Numbered from the stretch's first letter, positions 1 through 5,530 are shown. The stretch is 6,783 nucleotides of DNA from Christensenella sp. UBA3770 (GCA_002371075.1 DFFS01000015.1:1-6783); one strand, 5' to 3'. A program made the numbers and translations. The notes: a model not told the origin generated them from the sequence alone.

Positions 1-3
1 TGC

Positions 4-117
4 GAAGAGCCGCGTTGGGGTCCCCTAATAACCCGAACAGGTTATTTGGGGTGTTGCGGCGAAGCCAATTCATGACCGGAGGTCAATTCATCCACGCCAC
101 GCGCTCTTTTCTTTTTT
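4..117 (+). ncRNA. Candidate structured RNA or branched terminator with T-tract
   Basis: No open reading frame is convincing here, but the + strand folds well. A closing helix pairs 5-9 with 104-108 and 11-15 with 99-103, ten base pairs with one bulged C at 10; a G-U pair at 4/109 could extend it. Inside it, 22-33 pairs with 40-51: eleven base pairs, one T-T mismatch and a six-base loop. A short helix pairs 58-61 with 95-98, and a small hairpin (73-77 with 81-85) lies within. The result is a three-way junction. The closing helix leads straight into TTTTCTTTTTT (107-117), as at an intrinsic terminator. It could be a small RNA, the structured 3' end of an upstream transcript, or a copy of a dispersed palindromic repeat. 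I do not recognise it as SRP RNA, 6S RNA, tmRNA, RNase P RNA, a tRNA, a T-box or a known riboswitch. The folding is seen by eye; the function is unknown. Confidence 0.4.
66..91 (+). repeat. Direct repeat CAATTCAT flanking a small hairpin
   Basis: The octamer CAATTCAT occurs at 66-73 and again at 84-91. Between and partly overlapping the copies is a hairpin, TGACC/GGTCA with a three-base loop (73-85). It is part of the structured region at the left edge. The significance is unknown; two copies of an octamer this close may reflect a local duplication or a structural constraint. Confidence 0.4.
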
Positions 118-131
118 CCCCCTCATACAAT

Positions 132-160
132 TTGACGTCTTTCGCTGTCTTTGATACAAT
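132..160 (+). promoter_or_regulatory. galK promoter (sigma-A type, extended -10)
   Basis: TTGACG at 132-137 and TACAAT at 155-160 are separated by exactly 17 bp. A TG dinucleotide at 152-153 one base before the -10 box makes it an extended -10. Counting the last base of the -10 box as -7 puts +1 at position 167, the A of the galK ATG. The promoter lies just beyond the T-tract ending at 117, so galK appears transcriptionally insulated from upstream genes. Confidence 0.8.
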
Positions 161-166
161 TATCTT

Positions 167-1303
167 ATGAAGGATTTTTTGCAAAAAGACACTTACGCTT
201 TTGCCGTATCGGCGGCGGGGCGAGTCAACTTGATCGGCGAGCATATCGATTACAACGGCGGGCTCGTTTTGCCTTGTGCGCTTTCTTTGAAAAACACGGT
301 GTACGTTCGCCCCAACGGTACGGATAAAATAAACCTCGCTTGGACGGATATTTCGGACAAAATCACGATTGACATCGCGCGGGCGGATAGCTACAAGGAC
401 GTCAAATACGCCAATTACTACGCCGCATGCGTCTGTGCTTTTAAGGAGAAAGGCTTGCCCGTTTTGGGTTGCGACGTTTTGTCCGATTGCACCGTTCCGT
501 TCGGAAGCGGGCTCAGCTCTTCGGCGGCGATCGAGGTCAGCTTTCTTGCCGCCCTCACGTTGCTTGCCGGGCAAAAGATAGACAACAAAGAGGTCGCTCT
601 TATGGCGTGGCGCGCCGAGACAGCGTTTGTCGGCATGAATTGCGGCGTGATGGATCAGTTTGCTTCCGCTTGCGGCAAAAAAGGGAAAGCGATGCTTTTA
701 AACTGCGCGACCCTTTCCTGCGAATACGTTCCCGCGGACTTTGGCGACTACGTTCTTGTCATTGCAAACAGCAACAAGCCGCACAGTCTTGTGGTCAGCA
801 AGTACAACCAAAGACGTGCGGAATGCGAAGCCGCGTTTGACTTTGTCAAAAGGTTTGTTGACGTGCCCGCTTTGGCGCTTGTGCCCACGGATGCGTTTGA
901 AGCGTTGGCGCATCTTCTCGATCCCGTTTTGGAAAAGAGGGCTCGCCACGTCGTTTACGAAATGGCGCGTGTCAAAGAGGCGGTGCAGTGCTTAAAGAGG
1001 GGTGACGTCAAACGGCTTGGGGAGCTTTTGCGCGCGTCGCACGCATCCCTCCGCGATCTGTATGAGGTCACGGGCGCGGAGCTGGACGCTCTTGCGGATG
1101 CGGCAAACGCATTTCCCGCTTGTTTGGGTTCGCGCATGACGGGCGGCGGCTTTGGCGGCTCCACGGTGTCTGTCGTAAAGCGGGAGAGTGTGGAAGAGTT
1201 CAAAACCTTTGTTTCCGAGCGCTATCAAAAGGCGGTCGGTTACGCTCCCGATTTTTACGTTGCGGAGATCTCGGACGGCATCACCGTTTTTGACCCAACT
1301 TGA
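167..1303 (+). CDS. galK: Galactokinase (GHMP kinase family)
   Basis: Cytoplasmic ATP-dependent kinase that phosphorylates galactose to galactose 1-phosphate, the entry step of the Leloir pathway. All GHMP hallmarks are visible in the 378 residues. The galactokinase signature GRVNLIGEHIDYNGG spans 18-32, with sugar-contacting E25, H26 and D28. The phosphate-binding motif GSGLSSSAA is at 113-121. The MDQF segment supplies the likely catalytic base D163, with R19 as the partner arginine. The C-terminal glycine-rich motif GSRMTGGGFGG is at 321-331. The length is close to, but about ten residues shorter than, typical galactokinases, all missing at the N terminus; the usual APGR is AAGR here. The reading frame has a stop at 152-154, so ATG 167 is the most upstream start possible, and it has no Shine-Dalgarno sequence. 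An internal TTG at 179 preceded by AAGGA (170-174) is a weaker alternative. No galT or galE is adjacent; the gene has its own promoter and terminator, so it seems monocistronic. A different sugar preference within the family cannot be excluded. Confidence 0.93.
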   Translation: MKDFLQKDTYAFAVSAAGRVNLIGEHIDYNGGLVLPCALSLKNTVYVRPNGTDKINLAWTDISDKITIDIARADSYKDVKYANYYAACVCAFKEKGLPVLGCDVLSDCTVPFGSGLSSSAAIEVSFLAALTLLAGQKIDNKEVALMAWRAETAFVGMNCGVMDQFASACGKKGKAMLLNCATLSCEYVPADFGDYVLVIANSNKPHSLVVSKYNQRRAECEAAFDFVKRFVDVPALALVPTDAFEALAHLLDPVLEKRARHVVYEMARVKEAVQCLKRGDVKRLGELLRASHASLRDLYEVTGAELDALADAANAFPACLGSRMTGGGFGGSTVSVVKRESVEEFKTFVSERYQKAVGYAPDFYVAEISDGITVFDPT

Positions 1304-1322
1304 TCGTTTGTCTTTGGGTAAC

Positions 1323-1362
1323 AAAAAAAGGGCTTTGCGCTGTGGCAAAGCCCTTTCTTTTT
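1323..1362. terminator. Bidirectional intrinsic terminator between galK and the membrane protein gene
   Basis: A perfect 12-bp inverted repeat pairs 1327-1338 (AAAGGGCTTTGC) with 1345-1356 (GCAAAGCCCTTT) around a six-base loop. It is followed on the + strand by a T-rich tract to 1363 and preceded by an A-run (1323-1329) that becomes a T-run on the - strand. It sits 23 bases after the galK stop and 13 bases after the stop of the convergent minus-strand gene, so it can end both transcripts. Confidence 0.92.
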
Positions 1363-1369
1363 TCCGGGT

Positions 1370-1819
1370 CTATTCTTTTAAAAAGAGTGAGCCGCAAAGC
1401 GTCACGCCGCCCACAAGAGACAAGACGCCTGCTGCGATGGGACCCGCCGCAAGGGTGGGCGCCGTGTACAGATAAACGTCGGGGTTTAACAGGGTCACGG
1501 TGGAGAGCGCAAGCGCGCCGCCCGTCACCATAAGCGCGGCGGCAACGATGGTGGCGATCTTGTATCCCTTGCCGATCACCGCCGTACAGGAGGCGATAAG
1601 CGGGAAGGCAAAGCCGAGAATGATGCCCGCGGATGCTTTGAAGATGGTGTGGTCGTTGATGGAGCAGCCAAACGCCACCTGCAAGCCGGTAAAGCTGTCC
1701 TGCAGGAAGTACGAGGTCTTTATCGCAACGACAAAGATCATACAAAACGCCGTCAAGCCGCAAAGAGCGGCAAAGATGCTTACGCCCCAGGACAACAATT
1801 GTGATGTTTTTATTTTCAT
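1370..1819 (-). CDS. Small four-helix integral membrane protein, function unknown
   Basis: I do not recognise a family for this 149-residue protein. It is strongly hydrophobic, with four likely membrane helices at about 8-33, 62-83, 87-111 and 119-146. A polar loop of roughly 27 residues (34-60) lies between helices 1 and 2. Lysines at 2, 4, 84 and 87 and near the C terminus suggest that both termini face the cytoplasm. Alanine, glycine and small residues are abundant in helices 2-4, compatible with tight helix packing. No catalytic, metal-binding or transporter motif is evident. The start is well supported: ATG at 1819-1817 is preceded by GGAGG (complement of 1824-1828) with a four-base spacer. 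It has its own promoter about 60 bases upstream and ends at the shared terminator, so it is probably a separate transcript, although read-through from the deacetylase gene upstream is possible. That it is a real gene is likely; its role is unknown. Confidence 0.75.
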   Translation of the reverse strand: MKIKTSQLLSWGVSIFAALCGLTAFCMIFVVAIKTSYFLQDSFTGLQVAFGCSINDHTIFKASAGIILGFAFPLIASCTAVIGKGYKIATIVAAALMVTGGALALSTVTLLNPDVYLYTAPTLAAGPIAAGVLSLVGGVTLCGSLFLKE

Positions 1820-1823
1820 TTTT

Positions 1824-1828
1824 CCTCC
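1824..1828 (-). promoter_or_regulatory. Ribosome binding site of the small membrane protein
   Basis: GGAGG on the minus strand, four bases before the ATG at 1819. It fixes the start codon of the small membrane protein. Confidence 0.8.
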
Positions 1829-1877
1829 GATGATCGTCCTGACGCGTCCTGCTGTGCTTTTGTAAATAAGATAGGAC

Positions 1878-1890
1878 TATTGTAACAATA
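1878..1890. promoter_or_regulatory. Operator-like palindrome TATTGTAACAATA overlapping a -10 box
   Basis: A perfect inverted repeat, TATTGT-A-ACAATA, covers the -10 element of the minus-strand promoter. A dimeric repressor bound here would block RNA polymerase. That is inference: no regulator gene is in the window, and short AT-rich palindromes also arise by chance. Confidence 0.35.
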
Positions 1891-1908
1891 TTATTTTCCT
1901 TTTTACAA
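1879..1908 (-). promoter_or_regulatory. Promoter of the small membrane protein gene
   Basis: On the minus strand TTGTAA (1908-1903) and TACAAT (1884-1879) are 18 bp apart, and a TG one base upstream of the -10 box makes an extended -10. The predicted transcript start near 1872 gives a leader of about 53 bases. The -10 box lies inside a 13-bp palindrome (1878-1890). Confidence 0.6.
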
Positions 1909-2013
1909 CTGTTTTTTTTGACATTTATGAAAATGCGCGAAACGGGATGTCGCTTTCCCCCTCGTTTTGCCGTCGCAAGGGCGCGATCTCCTTGTCCCCA
2001 AAGCGGTAAAAAC

Positions 2014-2841
2014 CTATCGGATCTTGTGCTTGTTCAAAAAGGATTGGGTCGTTAATGTGCCGTCCCTGTTGATGCGATATAGTTTTGACAGTTTGGCGCT
2101 GTCGCCTCTCTTCAGACGGTTGACGACTTCGTAGCAGGTAAAGATCGCGTCGTAACGGCTTTTGACGATCCGTTCGCTCTCGTCGTCGTACGCGCCAAAG
2201 GGGTAAGCGAAACACACGGGGTAAACGCCGCTTTTTTGCAAAAGCGCTTGGTCGATCCGGTCGAGGTCGTCATTGAGGGCGCGGCGGTAGTCTTCCAAGG
2301 ATTCCCCGCGCATTCGTTTGATGCCGAAACGGGGCTTGTAAGCGTGCATTTTGTACGTGTGGCTGCCCACTTCAAAGATGCCTGTTCTGGCAAGATAGGC
2401 AATCTCCTCCCACGTTAAGTGGGAGTATTCCGGTTGGTCCTTTTCGTGCGTGGACGAATACTCGGTAAAGCAGCCGATCACGTTGACAACTGCCTTGGCG
2501 CCGTGTTTTTTTAGGATCTCCAACCCGTAATACAGGTTGTTAAAGTGTCCGTCGTCAAACGTGATCAGCACGGGTTTCGGGGGCAGATCCCCCTCGTTTT
2601 TCAAATAGGCTTTGACCGCTTGGATCGTCACAAAGCTGTAGCCGCGGCGCGTTAATTCGGTAAGGTCGGCTTCCAGTTGTTGCGGCGTAACAAAATACAC
2701 GCCCCTTTGGGTGGTGGAAACAGAGTGATACATCAAAATGGGGAGCGGCGTGACCTCCTCTTCCGCCGCAGCAACAGTCGCGGGGAAAACCAAACATAAA
2801 ATCACTGCCAAAAACAGTGCCGTCGAAGTCACCTTTTTCAT
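2014..2841 (-). CDS. Secreted polysaccharide deacetylase (NodB/CE4 domain)
   Basis: Probable extracytoplasmic, metal-dependent N- or O-deacetylase acting on a cell-wall or exopolysaccharide. Residues 1-26 form a classic signal peptide (MKKV, hydrophobic core, then TVAAA before EEE) with no lipobox, so the protein is secreted or remains as an N-terminal anchor. The NodB domain follows: LPILMYHS at 33-40; TFDDG at 94-98 with the likely base and metal ligand D96/D97; and HTYKMH at 161-166 supplying metal histidines H161 and H166. This five-residue spacing is as in PgaB-type enzymes rather than the four-residue spacing of PgdA. AYPFGAY at 212-218 is the third motif, lacking the usual arginine. 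The C-terminal YRINRD segment (255-260) matches the end of this fold. No carbohydrate-binding repeats or other domains are present. The Shine-Dalgarno is weak (only GGAA far upstream), but no other start keeps the signal peptide. The substrate, peptidoglycan or another glycan, cannot be told from sequence alone. Confidence 0.88.
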   Translation of the reverse strand: MKKVTSTALFLAVILCLVFPATVAAAEEEVTPLPILMYHSVSTTQRGVYFVTPQQLEADLTELTRRGYSFVTIQAVKAYLKNEGDLPPKPVLITFDDGHFNNLYYGLEILKKHGAKAVVNVIGCFTEYSSTHEKDQPEYSHLTWEEIAYLARTGIFEVGSHTYKMHAYKPRFGIKRMRGESLEDYRRALNDDLDRIDQALLQKSGVYPVCFAYPFGAYDDESERIVKSRYDAIFTCYEVVNRLKRGDSAKLSKLYRINRDGTLTTQSFLNKHKIR

Positions 2842-2872
2842 ATCGCTTTTTAATATGTTCCGTTTGAAACAA

Positions 2873-2878
2873 ATTATA
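2873..2878 (-). promoter_or_regulatory. -10 element of the deacetylase promoter
   Basis: A consensus TATAAT reads on the minus strand 32 bases upstream of the deacetylase ATG, predicting a leader of about 25 bases starting near 2866. No good -35 hexamer is found at 16-18 bp, so the promoter may be weak or depend on an activator or another sigma factor. Confidence 0.5.
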
Positions 2879-2922
2879 AGGACGCGGGGCGGAAAAACTG
2901 TTTTTTTGTTTTCTCTATTCGT

Positions 2923-2952
2923 TTGCGTATGTGCGAGGGCGCGTGTTATAAT
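2923..2952 (+). promoter_or_regulatory. dap operon promoter (extended -10)
   Basis: TATAAT at 2947-2952 is preceded by TG at 2944-2945, a consensus extended -10. The best -35 candidate is TTGCGT at 2923-2928 with an 18-bp spacer, matching only the TTG core. The predicted transcript start near 2959 gives an 89-base leader. That leader is too short for a lysine riboswitch and contains no terminator-like hairpin, only a weak TGCGC/GCGCA pairing (2978-2982 with 3005-3009). Confidence 0.65.
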
Positions 2953-3035
2953 CTCGTTAGAAAAGCAAATTATCTTCTGCGCCTCCGCACAAGGTACGCG
3001 TTGCGCGCATATATAAGCTTAAACAGCATTTTTTT

Positions 3036-3040
3036 GGAGG
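3036..3040 (+). promoter_or_regulatory. Ribosome binding site of dapA
   Basis: GGAGG seven bases before the dapA ATG. It is a strong Shine-Dalgarno sequence and confirms the start. Confidence 0.85.
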
Positions 3041-3047
3041 GATAGCA

Positions 3048-3935
3048 ATGAAAAAAACCATTTTTAAGGGCGCTGCCACCGCCATCGTTACGCCGATGAA
3101 AAACGGAGAGGTCGATTTTGACGCTCTTGCTCGTTTGGTGGACTTTCAAATCGACAACGGCATCGACGCCCTTGTGGCGGCGGGTACGACGGGTGAAAGC
3201 AGCACGCTCACGGACGAGGAGCACGTGGAGGTCATCAAGACCGTCGTCGATCGCGCCGCAGGCAGGGTCCCCGTTATCGCGGGCACGGGCAGCAACGACG
3301 CGGCTTATGCGATCAAGCTTTCAAACGACGCTTGTCGCCTTGGCGCGGATGCCCTCTTGCTTGTGACGCCCTATTACAACAAAGCCACGCAGCAGGGTCT
3401 TGTTGAGATGTACAAAGCCATCGCGGCGGAAGTCAGCCGTCCGATCATCTTATACAACGTCCCCTCCCGCACCGGCGTCAACATCGAGCCGCAAACCTAT
3501 TTGCAGCTTGCGGACGTTCCCAATATCGTCGCCATCAAGGAGGCAAACGGCAACATCGGCAAGATCGTGGAGACCATGTCCTTGGTGTACGGCAAGCTGG
3601 GCCTCTACAGCGGCAACGACGATCAGATCGTGCCCTTGATGAGCCTCGGCGGCGTGGGCGTCATCAGCGTTCTTTCCAACATTCTCCCGCGTGAAACGTC
3701 TGAGATGTGCCACGCTTTCCTGCGCGGCGACGTGGCGACGGCAAGGGCGGCGCAATTTAAGTACCACAAGTTGATCGACGCGCTGTTCTCGGAGGTCAAC
3801 CCCATTCCGGTCAAAGCGGCAATGACCCGCCTTGGGTTCGGCGACGGCTCCATCCGTCTGCCCCTTACCAAGATGACCGCCGCAAACGAAGAAAAACTCG
3901 TCGGCTTGATGCGTGAAGCCGGCATCGAGGTGTGA
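3048..3935 (+). CDS. dapA: 4-Hydroxy-tetrahydrodipicolinate synthase
   Basis: Condenses pyruvate with L-aspartate 4-semialdehyde to hydroxytetrahydrodipicolinate, the committed step of diaminopimelate and lysine synthesis, in the cytoplasm. The 295-residue length is normal for the family. The TIM-barrel signatures are complete. GTTGESS spans 46-52 with active-site T48, and TPYYN spans 107-111 with Y110. YNVPSRTG (136-143) carries Y136 and R141. The Schiff-base lysine K164 lies in AIKEAN. LYSGND (187-192) and GGVGVISVLSN (201-211) close the barrel. At positions equivalent to the E. coli lysine-inhibition site, His53 and Glu84 appear as D56 and Y87, while S51, H59 and N83 are kept; this suggests weak or absent feedback inhibition by lysine (inference). 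First gene of the operon, with its own promoter and a strong ribosome binding site; dapB begins one base after its stop. Confidence 0.96.
   Translation: MKKTIFKGAATAIVTPMKNGEVDFDALARLVDFQIDNGIDALVAAGTTGESSTLTDEEHVEVIKTVVDRAAGRVPVIAGTGSNDAAYAIKLSNDACRLGADALLLVTPYYNKATQQGLVEMYKAIAAEVSRPIILYNVPSRTGVNIEPQTYLQLADVPNIVAIKEANGNIGKIVETMSLVYGKLGLYSGNDDQIVPLMSLGGVGVISVLSNILPRETSEMCHAFLRGDVATARAAQFKYHKLIDALFSEVNPIPVKAAMTRLGFGDGSIRLPLTKMTAANEEKLVGLMREAGIEV
3927..3932 (+). promoter_or_regulatory. Ribosome binding site of dapB, within the dapA 3' end
   Basis: GAGGTG ends four bases before ATG 3937. It selects this start over the in-frame ATG at 3913. Confidence 0.7.
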
Positions 3936-3936
3936 T

Positions 3937-4680
3937 ATGATCGTAGTCGTAAACGGCGCCGGCGGCAGGCTGGGGCAGGAGGTTTTGAAGGCGGCAAAGA
4001 GTGCGGGGCACTCCGTCGTCGCAGTGGACAAGTCCGGTGTCAGTCCGGAGGAGGTCACGTATCGTGACCTTTCGGCGTATCAGGGCAAGGCGGACGTTGT
4101 GGTGGATTTCTCGTCGCATTTGGCGACGGAGGAGCTCACTTCTTACGTGGTAAGCCGCTCGCTGCCCCTTGTCTTGGCAACCACCGGTCAAACCGAGGAG
4201 GAAAAGGCGCTCGTCTACCAAGCGGCAAAAAGCGTCCCTCTCTTTTTCAGCGCGAATATGAGTTTCGGCGTGGCGCTGTTGATCTCTCTTGTCAAAAAGG
4301 CGGCGGAGCTTCTTCCGCAAGACGACGTTGAGATCGTGGAAACGCACCACAACCACAAAGCGGACGCGCCCTCCGGCACCGCACTGATGATCGCTTCCGC
4401 CATTTCGGATACTCTCGGCGGCAGAAAGGTGGTCAAGGGCAGGAGCGGTCTTTCCAAAAGAGAACAAGGGGAGATCGGCATCAGCTCCGTCCGCATCGGC
4501 AGCGTCGTAGGAAAGCACGAAGTGATGTTCGGCGACGGGGTGGAGACCATCACCCTTACGCACGAGGCGCACGACAAGGCGCTGTTTGCTTTGGGGGCTC
4601 TTCGCGCGGCGGCGTTTATCGTGGGTAAGCCCGCAGGGCTTTACGATATGCAATCTCTCGTGGAGGAACACAATGCGTAA
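3937..4680 (+). CDS. dapB: 4-Hydroxy-tetrahydrodipicolinate reductase
   Basis: Reduces the DapA product to tetrahydrodipicolinate with NAD(P)H in the cytoplasm. Domain order is typical: an N-terminal Rossmann fold with the nucleotide motif NGAGGRLG (6-13), then the ATTGQT turn (81-86) and FSANMSFGV (104-112). The family signature THHNHKADAPSGTA (136-149) follows, holding the catalytic H137/H138 and K141. RIGSVVGKHEV (196-206) and the C-terminal GKPAGLYDM complete it. The reading frame stays open for eight codons upstream into dapA, but ATG 3937 is the better start: it has GAGGTG four bases upstream (3927-3932) and begins directly at the Rossmann strand MIVVVNGAGG. This gives 247 residues, usual for the short Gram-positive forms. 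The ribosome binding site lies inside the end of dapA and the intergenic gap is one base, so translation is probably coupled. The 3' end overlaps dapF by eight bases. Confidence 0.95.
   Translation: MIVVVNGAGGRLGQEVLKAAKSAGHSVVAVDKSGVSPEEVTYRDLSAYQGKADVVVDFSSHLATEELTSYVVSRSLPLVLATTGQTEEEKALVYQAAKSVPLFFSANMSFGVALLISLVKKAAELLPQDDVEIVETHHNHKADAPSGTALMIASAISDTLGGRKVVKGRSGLSKREQGEIGISSVRIGSVVGKHEVMFGDGVETITLTHEAHDKALFALGALRAAAFIVGKPAGLYDMQSLVEEHNA
4662..4666 (+). promoter_or_regulatory. Ribosome binding site of dapF, within the dapB 3' end
   Basis: GGAGG six bases before ATG 4673. It decides the dapF start against the longer in-frame opening at 4586. Confidence 0.8.
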
Positions 4681-5530
4681 GATCGCTTTTACCAAAATGC
4701 ACGGGGCGGGCAACGACTACATTTACGTCGATTTGTTTACCTCGCCCTTAAACTTTGACCCTGCGGATCTCGCACGCAAGATGTCGCCACGCCATTTTTC
4801 GGTGGGCGGCGACGGCGTCGTGCTGATCTTGCCAAGCGAAATTGCCGATGCGAAGATGCGAATGTTCAATCTGGACGGCAGCGAGGGCAAAATGTGCGGC
4901 AACGCCATTCGTTGCGTGGCAAAATATCTTTCTGATCACGGTTTGGTCAAAAAGGACGTATTGACGGTGGAGACGCTTTCCGGCGTAAAGACCCTCCGTC
5001 TTTTTAAAAATGGAGGCGTTGTCAAGGAGGTCTCCGTTGAGATGGGCAAGGCGGTGTTTACCCCCTCTGCGATCCCCGTTTTGTTTGCGGGGGACGAGAT
5101 GGTGGAAGCCCCCGTTTCCGTCCTTGGCAAGGAGTATCGCATGACGGCGGTCAGCATGGGCAATCCGCACGCCGTTATCTTTACGGAGGGCGTCAAACAG
5201 ATGGATCTTGCTTCGGTGGGCCCCATGTTTGAAAATCTTTCCATTTTCCCCGAGCGGGTCAACACCGAGTTTGCGGAAGTGTTGGATGCCACCACGCTGT
5301 TGATGCGCGTGTGGGAGAGGGGCAGCGGCGAGACCTTTGCTTGCGGCACGGGCGCTTCGGCAACGGTGGCGGCGGCGGTAAAAACAGGTCGCGTCCCCGC
5401 AGGAACGGAAGTGACTGTCCGTTTGCTTGGCGGCGACCTTAAGATCACGGTTGCACCCGACTTTTCCGTCACGATGACGGGCCCTGCGACAGAAGTTTAT
5501 CAAGGAGTTTACGAATATGATGAAAATTAA
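4673..5530 (+). CDS. dapF: Diaminopimelate epimerase
   Basis: PLP-independent cytoplasmic racemase that converts LL-diaminopimelate to meso-diaminopimelate, the form used for peptidoglycan cross-links and as the lysine precursor. The start at 4673 gives 285 residues, a normal length. It begins with the conserved KMHGAGNDY (8-16), has GGSD-like GGDG (45-48), and carries both catalytic cysteines: C75 in MCGNAIRC and C224 in FACGTGASA. The MGNPHAVIF segment (162-170) and RVNTEF (195-200) supply further substrate contacts. The frame is open 29 codons upstream, but those residues overlap dapB and look non-native, and the GGAGG at 4662-4666 favours 4673. It overlaps dapB by 8 bases and dapL by 14, implying translational coupling. 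In the pathway it acts after DapL although it lies before it in the operon. Confidence 0.96.
   Translation: MRKIAFTKMHGAGNDYIYVDLFTSPLNFDPADLARKMSPRHFSVGGDGVVLILPSEIADAKMRMFNLDGSEGKMCGNAIRCVAKYLSDHGLVKKDVLTVETLSGVKTLRLFKNGGVVKEVSVEMGKAVFTPSAIPVLFAGDEMVEAPVSVLGKEYRMTAVSMGNPHAVIFTEGVKQMDLASVGPMFENLSIFPERVNTEFAEVLDATTLLMRVWERGSGETFACGTGASATVAAAVKTGRVPAGTEVTVRLLGGDLKITVAPDFSVTMTGPATEVYQGVYEYDEN
5502..5507 (+). promoter_or_regulatory. Ribosome binding site of dapL, within the dapF 3' end
   Basis: AAGGAG lies nine bases before ATG 5517 and twelve before ATG 5520. The spacing favours the first of the two adjacent start codons. Confidence 0.7.

Noticed and set aside
83..574. Minus-strand reading frame covering the start of galK and its promoter
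   Set aside because: It overlaps the conserved GHMP motifs of galK on the opposite strand and crosses the T-tract and promoter; the composition is Arg/Lys-rich with no domain.
1281..1763. Second minus-strand frame overlapping the small membrane protein (160 codons)
   Set aside because: It runs through the bidirectional terminator and into galK, is Arg/His-rich, and lacks the well-placed GGAGG that the 1370-1819 frame has.
1918..1946. TTGACA on the plus strand as a promoter
   Set aside because: No -10-like hexamer lies 16-18 bp downstream, and no plus-strand gene follows.
1925..2013. Intrinsic terminator or extra gene after the deacetylase
   Set aside because: Only a four-base-pair stem (1973-1976/1983-1986) without a minus-strand T-run is present, and the overlapping minus-strand reading frame there is a shifted frame of the deacetylase tail.
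2953..3047. Possible lysine riboswitch or T-box in the dapA leader
   Set aside because: The leader is only about 89 bases, lacks a terminator/antiterminator pair and a T-box sequence, and contains only a weak five-base-pair stem.
3913..3936. Upstream in-frame ATG for dapB
   Set aside because: It would add eight residues inside dapA before the Rossmann strand. ATG 3937 has the better-placed GAGGTG and fits the family's N terminus.
3450..4058. Minus-strand reading frame (202 codons) opposite the end of dapA and start of dapB
   Set aside because: Fully antisense to conserved coding sequence and without recognisable features.
4586..4672. Upstream in-frame ATG for dapF
   Set aside because: The extra 29 residues overlap dapB and do not resemble DapF; GGAGG at 4662-4666 and the conserved KMHGAGNDY start point to 4673.
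3865..4713. Long minus-strand reading frame (282 codons) opposite dapA-dapB-dapF
   Set aside because: It lies antisense to three strongly supported genes, has low-complexity Arg/His-rich content typical of antisense translation, and shows no motif or ribosome binding site of its own.
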